A program made the translations under genes and the position numbers. Positions 6,021 to 11,098 of a DNA stretch of 11,098 bases are shown here, in pieces. The number at the start of each line of letters is the position of its first letter. The first letter of the stretch is position 1. This DNA comes from JBMNRY01 sp050944915 (GTDB taxonomy: Bacteria; Bacillota; Limnochordia; JAAZLZ01): positions 1-11,098 of the forward strand of contig JBMNRY010000066.1 of NCBI GenBank assembly GCA_050944915.1, in the 5' to 3' direction. Below the pieces are notes generated by a model. It was not told where the DNA came from, searched no databases, and saw only the letters and a program-made list of their open reading frames with translations.

Positions 6021-7762
6021 TTTCTTCCTCCTTGTAACCCATACAATTCCTTATACAACCCACCTCTAGCTACTAGCTCCCGGTGGCTACCCATCTCCAC
6101 AATTCTACCTTCATCTAAGACCAGGATCAAATCCGCGTTCCTGATGGTCGACAAACGGTGGGCGACGATGAAAGAAGTCCTGTTGGCCAGGAGGTTCTCT
6201 AAGGCCCCTTGGATCAAGGCTTCGGTATGAATATCTACGGAGGAGGTGGCCTCATCGAGGATCAAGATCTGGGGATCGACCAGCACCGCCCGGGCGAAGG
6301 CAATGAGCTGTCTTTGGCCTAAGGAAAGACGTACACCCCGTTCAAAGACCCTGGTTTGATAGCCCTGGGGCAGCCGGGTGATGAATTGGTGGGCCAAAAC
6401 CACCTGGGCAGCCCCTTCGACGGCGGCCTGATCGGCACCAGGCCGACCATAGGCGATGTTCTCCCCTATGGTCCCATCGAAAATGAAGGGTTCCTGGAGG
6501 ACCAAGGACATCTGGGAGCGCAGGCTGGCTAAAGAATAATCATTTAGATCATGTTCGTCGATGTAAATAGTCCCCTCCTGGGGCCGGTAAAAACGGGCCA
6601 GGAGGTTGATCAAGGAAGTCTTCCCCGCGCCGGTGGGACCGACGATGGCCACCCGCTGTCCTGGTTGGACGGTGAAACTAATGTCCTTTAAGACAGGCCT
6701 TTGGGGATCATAGCCAAAGGTCACTCCTTGGAAGCGAACGCGACCTGTGATCGGCCGATGTCCCGGCGGTCCCGGATCATCGGCCGGTGTATCTAAAATC
6801 TGGAAGATCCGCTCGGCCCCCGCCATAGCCTGCTGGCTTTGGGCCACCAGGTTCGATAAATTCCGGATGGGTTGGAAAAACCTGGTCAAATAGCTGAGAA
6901 ACAGGTAGAGGGCCCCGATGGTCAACTCTCCCCGGGCGACCATAGAACCGCCGATGCCGAGGATGAGGACGACGGCTAAGGTTCCGGTGAGTTCCACCGC
7001 GGGGAAAAAGAGGGCGTGATACACCACCGCCCGTCGGTGGGCCTGGAAATGGGCGTAATTGTAGCCCTCAAACTCCTCTTCGTTCAGCTTCCCGCGGTCG
7101 AAGGCCTGGATGATCCGCATACCGTTTAGATCCTCTTGGAGTCTACCGTTGAGCTCCCCTGCCCGGCGGCGTACCTCCCGATAAGCGGTGAAGACCCCCC
7201 GGCGGAGGTAGCTGGCGATGAAGACAAGTAAGGGGAGGGTCAAAAAGACGTAGAGGGACAGGCGCCTGCTGGTGGCCAACATGATGAAGATGACGCCAAA
7301 AAGGATCAGTAGATCATTGACTAAGCTGAGCACACCGTTGTTTAGAAACTGATGCAAAGCTTCCATATCCCCCGTAGCCCTGGTGATGATCCGGCCTGTT
7401 TTTTCCCCATCGTAGAAGGATAGGGGTAACCGCTGCAATTTCGTGAAGACAGCCCGGCGCAGATCGTAAAGGGCCCGTTGGGCCGCGGTCGCTGTTAAAC
7501 GCACCTGGTAGTAATTCCCCATCCAAAGGCATCCATGGAGAATGATGTAGATAATGGCTAGGTTGGTCAAACCCGGCCGCCGGCCGACGATATGCTCATC
7601 GATGGCCAACTGGATGATTTTCGGCCCTGCCAACTCCAAGAGGGAGACGAGGACCATCAAGGCCATCCCTCCGGCTAAGGAGGAGCGGTAAGGGCTTAAA
7701 TAGGCTAGAAGGCGGCGCAAAATCCGCCCCTGGAAATTCATCCCCTTTGGCTGTTCCTTCAT
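6017..7762 (-). CDS. ABC exporter half with canonical ATPase site (BmrD/YheH/TM288-type)
   Basis: The protein has 581 residues: an N-terminal six-helix membrane domain (helices at about 28-48, 66-84, 143-163, 166-185, 249-272 and 280-297) and a C-terminal ATPase domain. Walker A GPTGAGKT is at 375-382 (Lys381), the Q-loop is Gln423, the signature LSLGQRQ starts at 479, Walker B ILILDE has Asp503 and the catalytic Glu504, the D-loop SSVD follows at 507-510, and the H-loop His535 lies in VAHRLST. The intact Glu makes this the hydrolysing partner of a heterodimer with the preceding gene, in whose product that Glu is replaced by Asp. Homologues include BmrD (YheH), TM288 and LmrD, which export drugs or lipid-like molecules from the inner membrane; the substrate here is unknown. 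The start overlaps the upstream stop by 4 nt (ATGA), with GGAGG inside the end of that gene, pointing to coupled 1:1 synthesis. Confidence 0.93.
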   Translation of the reverse strand: MKEQPKGMNFQGRILRRLLAYLSPYRSSLAGGMALMVLVSLLELAGPKIIQLAIDEHIVGRRPGLTNLAIIYIILHGCLWMGNYYQVRLTATAAQRALYDLRRAVFTKLQRLPLSFYDGEKTGRIITRATGDMEALHQFLNNGVLSLVNDLLILFGVIFIMLATSRRLSLYVFLTLPLLVFIASYLRRGVFTAYREVRRRAGELNGRLQEDLNGMRIIQAFDRGKLNEEEFEGYNYAHFQAHRRAVVYHALFFPAVELTGTLAVVLILGIGGSMVARGELTIGALYLFLSYLTRFFQPIRNLSNLVAQSQQAMAGAERIFQILDTPADDPGPPGHRPITGRVRFQGVTFGYDPQRPVLKDISFTVQPGQRVAIVGPTGAGKTSLINLLARFYRPQEGTIYIDEHDLNDYSLASLRSQMSLVLQEPFIFDGTIGENIAYGRPGADQAAVEGAAQVVLAHQFITRLPQGYQTRVFERGVRLSLGQRQLIAFARAVLVDPQILILDEATSSVDIHTEALIQGALENLLANRTSFIVAHRLSTIRNADLILVLDEGRIVEMGSHRELVARGGLYKELYGLQGGRK

Positions 7763-9450
7763 CCTTCCGCCTCCCCCATCAGCCGGGCGAAGGGACCCCC
7801 GGCGGCCAGCAAATCTTGGGCCGAACCTACTTCCCTAATCTGTCGTTCTAAATAGACAACCCGGTCGGCTAGCTCGATGGTCGATGGTCGGTGGGCGACG
7901 AAGACTACTGTTTGATCCCCTAAACTGGCCAGGAGCTGATCCTGGATATCGGCCTCGGTTAACGCATCGACACTGGCGGTGAAATCATCCAGGAGCAAAA
8001 TGGGCGGCTTCATGATGAGGGCCCGGGCCAGGGCTATCCGCTGCCGCTGTCCCCCCGATAGGCCTACCCCCCGCTCCCCCACCGGTGTGGCGTAGTCATC
8101 CGGTAAGGACATGATAAAATCGTGGATGCCGGCGATTTTGGCTGCTTCTTCCAATTCTTTCTGGGTAGCCCCGGGGCGGCCGAAGGCGATGTTCTCCCCG
8201 ATGGTCGCAGAAAAAAGGATGCTTTCCTGGAAAACCATCCCCACTTGGTTCCGGAGATCAACGGTGGTCACATCCCAACCATCGATGGTGATCCGTCCCC
8301 TTTGGGGTACATAAAATCCGGCGATGAGCTGTAGGAGAGTAGATTTACCGCTGCCGGTAGGGCCCACTAAAGCTACCTTTTCGCCCCTTTCGATAGTCAG
8401 GTTAATATCTTCCAAAACTAAAGGACCGTCGGGATAGCTAAAGGCCACCTTTTCCAGCTGGATCGGCCCCCCTAGGGGACCGGTCAGTTGTTTCTTGTCC
8501 GGTGCAGGAGGTTCATCGAGAACTTGAAAGATCCGTTCCCCGGCGGCCTGGGCCCGGGAGGCAAGATTGATCAACCAGCCGACCATTCGCAAGGGTCCCA
8601 TGAGTAATAATAGATAGCTTTCAAAGGCCAAGAGGGTCCCTAAGGTCATCTGACCGGCTAAGACCTGGCGGCCGCCGTACCAGATGACGGTGATGGTGGC
8701 TAAACTGGTGATGAAATTAAGGAAGGGGAAATAGAAGGCCCATAGTTTTTGGGCCGTCAGGTTGGTCGCTAAGTAACCGCGGTTTTCTTCTTCTAAGGCG
8801 ACTAGAGAATCCTCCTCCCGACCGAAGGCCCGCACCACCCGCACACCGGTCACTTGTTCCTGAAGGGTTTCGGTCAGGGATGCCAGCTGGGCTTGGATGG
8901 CCCGAAAGGCGGGACGGACCCTGGTGGAAAACTGATAGAGGATGTAGCCCACCATGGGTACGATGAACATGGTCAATAGGGTGAGCCGTAAGTCGATGGT
9001 GAACAGCAAATAGGAGATGATGATGAAGGTGAACAAATTGCGGAGCAAACCCATCATCCCGAAGGAAAGAAAGCGGTGGAGGGTCTCCACATCGCCGGTG
9101 AGCCGGGAAAGGAGCTCCCCGGTGCGGATTTGATCGTAGTAGGTGAAGGGCAGCTTTAAGAGATGACTGTACAGTTGGTTCCGCAAATCGAAGATAATCC
9201 TTTGGCCCACCAAATCGGAAAGATAGGACTGGCCGTAACCGGCCGTTCCCGCTGCCAGGGCGATCCCCAAGAGGGAGAAGGCGATGGCCGGTAGTTGTTC
9301 AAGCTGACCGGCGCCGATGACTTGATCCACCACTTGTTTAAGGAACCAAGGGAGGAACATGGAGGCTCCTAGGGAGATGAGTAACAAGAACAAGGCGGCT
9401 AAACGCCGCCCTAGATATGGTTGTTCATAGGCTAGAAGTCGCCGTAACAA
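7759..9450 (-). CDS. ABC exporter half with degenerate ATPase site (BmrC/YheI/TM287-type)
   Basis: The protein has 563 residues from TTG 9450, or 574 from ATG 9483. Domains are a six-helix membrane part (about 17-37, 52-71, 131-152, 154-173, 236-257 and 267-287) and an ATPase domain. Using TTG numbering, Walker A GPTGSGKS is at 363-370 (Lys369), the Q-loop is Gln408, the signature LSGGQ is at 464-468, Walker B ILLLDD has Asp488 and then Asp489 where catalytic Glu is normal, and the H-loop His520 is in VAHRPST. The E-to-D change marks the degenerate-site subunit of heterodimeric exporters such as BmrC, TM287 and LmrC, which also lie just upstream of their canonical partner. Start choice: GGAGGG (9462-9457) begins one base after the uvrC stop and is 6 nt from TTG 9450, giving MLRRLLAYEQPY. 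ATG 9483 overlaps uvrC by 20 nt and has only GGAG about 10 nt upstream. The ATG remains possible. Confidence 0.9.
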   Translation of the reverse strand: MLRRLLAYEQPYLGRRLAALFLLLISLGASMFLPWFLKQVVDQVIGAGQLEQLPAIAFSLLGIALAAGTAGYGQSYLSDLVGQRIIFDLRNQLYSHLLKLPFTYYDQIRTGELLSRLTGDVETLHRFLSFGMMGLLRNLFTFIIISYLLFTIDLRLTLLTMFIVPMVGYILYQFSTRVRPAFRAIQAQLASLTETLQEQVTGVRVVRAFGREEDSLVALEEENRGYLATNLTAQKLWAFYFPFLNFITSLATITVIWYGGRQVLAGQMTLGTLLAFESYLLLLMGPLRMVGWLINLASRAQAAGERIFQVLDEPPAPDKKQLTGPLGGPIQLEKVAFSYPDGPLVLEDINLTIERGEKVALVGPTGSGKSTLLQLIAGFYVPQRGRITIDGWDVTTVDLRNQVGMVFQESILFSATIGENIAFGRPGATQKELEEAAKIAGIHDFIMSLPDDYATPVGERGVGLSGGQRQRIALARALIMKPPILLLDDFTASVDALTEADIQDQLLASLGDQTVVFVAHRPSTIELADRVVYLERQIREVGSAQDLLAAGGPFARLMGEAEG

Positions 9451-9463
9451 AGACAACCCTCCA

Positions 9464-11098
9464 TTAGACTTGATGGAGCACATTGTAGACGTTCTCCGCC
9501 ACTGATGGGGGGATCCCCGGTACCTCTTTAATCTCCTCCAAACTGGCTTGGAGGATAGCTTGGACGGAACCGAAATGTTTGATCAAAGCCCGCTTTCGTT
9601 TAGCCCCGATCCCGGGAATGGCATCGAGAACGGAAGTCAACCCCTTTTGCCGACGCAGCTGTCGGTGGTAAGTGAGGGCAAAGCGGTGGGCTTCATCCCG
9701 GATCCGTTGGAGGAGCTGGAGGCTGGGATCATCCCCCGACAGACGGATAGGATCCTTCTGTCCGGGGAGGAAGATTTCTTCTTCCCGCTCCGCTAAACTG
9801 CATAAGGGGATCTCCAGCTTGAGTTCTTCCAGGACCTGGCGGGCGGCGTTGAGTTGGCCTTTACCCCCGTCGATCAAGATCAGGTCGGGCAATTGGGCAA
9901 AGCCTGTCCTGCCCCCCTCCTCCTGCTCCTGCAAACCCCGGCGGAAGCGGCGGCGGAGGGTCTCCTGGAGCATCCCGTAATCATCGGGACCATCGCTTTC
10001 CCTGATCTTGAAGCGCCGGTAATCGTCGGTGGTCGGTTCAGCCCCCGTGAAGACCACCATGGAACCGACGGCCTCTTGACCGCTGATGTTGGAAATGTCA
10101 TAACCTTCGATCCGTTGGGGCAGATGGGGTAAGCCTAGGGTCTGCTGCAGCCCCACCAGGGCTGCCTCCCGCTCCATGGTCTTCCTTTTCTCCGCGGTGA
10201 GGACCTCATCTAAGACTAGTTCTGCGTTTTGGGCTACCATCTCCATGAGGCCCCGCTTGGGTCCCCGCTGGGGAACCCGCAGGTAGACCTTAGTCCCCCG
10301 GAGGGAGGTTAACCATTGGGCTAAGGTTTCAGCGTTTTCTACCTCCTCCTGGAGGAGGACTTCCCGGGGAACATAGGTAGCCTGGGAATAATATTGTTCC
10401 ATGAAGGCGCCCAGGATTTCCCCGGGGGTGGAGCCCCCCTTATCCTCCATGAGGAAATGGTCCCGGCCGATGAGTTTCCCCTCCCGGATGAAGAAGATCT
10501 GGACACAGGCCGTGGATTCCCGATGGGCCAAACCGATGAGGTCTTGATCCCCCCGGAGATCCGCGGTGATTTTCTGCTCTTCCCCCATCTGCTCTAAGGC
10601 CAGGATCTGATCCCGCAGCTGGGCCGCCTCTTCAAATCTGAGCTCCCGGGAAGCCTTCTGCATCTTCTCTTTGAGGTCTTTAATCAAACCCTCTTGGCGC
10701 CCCTGGAGGAAGCGGACTACGTTATCCACCAGGGCTTGGTAGCCCTCGGGGGAGACCTCACCGGTACAAGGCCCCAAACAGCGTTTGATATGGTAATTCA
10801 AACAGGGACGCTCCTTGTTGCCCTCCAGCTGGCGGCGGCAGGTCCTGATGGGAAAGAGTTTGCGTAAGAGACGGATGGTCTCCCGCATGGCCCTGGTGCT
10901 GGTGTAGGGGCCGAAATATTGGGCACCATCTTTGCTCCGCCGCCGGACCACTTGGACCCGGGGGTATTTCTCATTGGTGATCTTGATATAAGGATAATTC
11001 TTATCATCCCGGAGGCGCACGTTATACCAAGGCTTATGTTCCTTGATCAAGTTGCATTCCAGGATGAGGGCTTCCACTTCCGAATCGGTGACGATATA
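9464..11098 (-). CDS. uvrC: UvrABC system protein C (excinuclease subunit), lacking its N-terminus at the window edge
   Basis: UvrC makes both incisions flanking a DNA lesion during nucleotide excision repair with UvrA and UvrB. The visible 544 residues begin inside the GIY-YIG nuclease domain (YIVTDSEVEALILECNLIK); about 55-65 residues, including the GIY-YIG motif, are beyond the right edge. Cys87, Cys99, Cys107 and Cys111 of the fragment have spacing 12-8-4, the same as the 4Fe-4S ligands described in E. coli UvrC. A UVR domain that binds UvrB is at about 138-173 (FEEAAQLRDQI). The RNase-H-like 5' nuclease carries Asp334 (YDISN), Asp410 (LIDGGKGQ) and His471 (DEAHRFA). Tandem helix-hairpin-helix motifs (IPGIGAKRKRAL, VPGIPPSVAENV) end the protein. 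No GTG, such as the one at 11077, is a real start because the conserved domain continues upstream. It is the first visible gene of the uvrC-ABC-ABC-HAD operon. Confidence 0.97.
   Translation of the reverse strand, partial: YIVTDSEVEALILECNLIKEHKPWYNVRLRDDKNYPYIKITNEKYPRVQVVRRRSKDGAQYFGPYTSTRAMRETIRLLRKLFPIRTCRRQLEGNKERPCLNYHIKRCLGPCTGEVSPEGYQALVDNVVRFLQGRQEGLIKDLKEKMQKASRELRFEEAAQLRDQILALEQMGEEQKITADLRGDQDLIGLAHRESTACVQIFFIREGKLIGRDHFLMEDKGGSTPGEILGAFMEQYYSQATYVPREVLLQEEVENAETLAQWLTSLRGTKVYLRVPQRGPKRGLMEMVAQNAELVLDEVLTAEKRKTMEREAALVGLQQTLGLPHLPQRIEGYDISNISGQEAVGSMVVFTGAEPTTDDYRRFKIRESDGPDDYGMLQETLRRRFRRGLQEQEEGGRTGFAQLPDLILIDGGKGQLNAARQVLEELKLEIPLCSLAEREEEIFLPGQKDPIRLSGDDPSLQLLQRIRDEAHRFALTYHRQLRRQKGLTSVLDAIPGIGAKRKRALIKHFGSVQAILQASLEEIKEVPGIPPSVAENVYNVLHQV

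Overview
This 11.1-kb window carries seven genes or gene remnants. All of them lie on the minus strand, so transcription runs from high to low coordinates. The gene content looks Firmicutes-like: purine-rich GGAGG Shine-Dalgarno sites, TTG starts, a BmrC/BmrD- or TM287/288-type ABC pair, a Cof-type HAD phosphatase, a ROK kinase and an MsmX/UgpC-type sugar ATPase. Two genes, however, encode signal-peptide proteins that look like outer-membrane beta-barrels and end in phenylalanine. Together this suggests a diderm (outer-membrane-bearing) Firmicutes relative, such as a Limnochordia- or Hydrogenispora-like lineage. That placement is inference, not proof.

In order of transcription, the right half (11098 to 5238) is a tightly packed operon: uvrC (its start lies outside the window), an ABC exporter half with a degenerate ATPase site, a second ABC half with a canonical ATPase site, and a Cof-type HAD hydrolase. 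The last three genes are joined by two 4-nt ATGA overlaps, and the first ABC gene has its Shine-Dalgarno site directly after the uvrC stop. The two ABC halves should form one heterodimeric exporter.

The middle (5237 to 1650) holds two outer-membrane-porin-like genes, each a separate unit with a leader of more than 200 nt and a hairpin terminator. The two leaders share a 16-nt element (15 of 16 identical). Each also carries a strong Shine-Dalgarno sequence (AAAGGAGG) far from any start codon. These resemble the STAB-SD elements that protect mRNA 5' ends in Bacillus. In the leader of the upstream porin this sequence fills exactly the loop of a perfect hairpin.

The left end (1649 to 1) has a gene-free stretch with a promoter candidate and several inverted repeats. 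It is followed by a heavily decayed MsmX/UgpC-type sugar-transport ATPase (large deletion, several frameshifts, two internal stops) and then the start of a ROK-family sugar kinase that runs off the window. This looks like the remains of a sugar uptake and phosphorylation locus that has lost its ATPase. I saw no tRNA, rRNA, CRISPR array, insertion sequence or phage gene.
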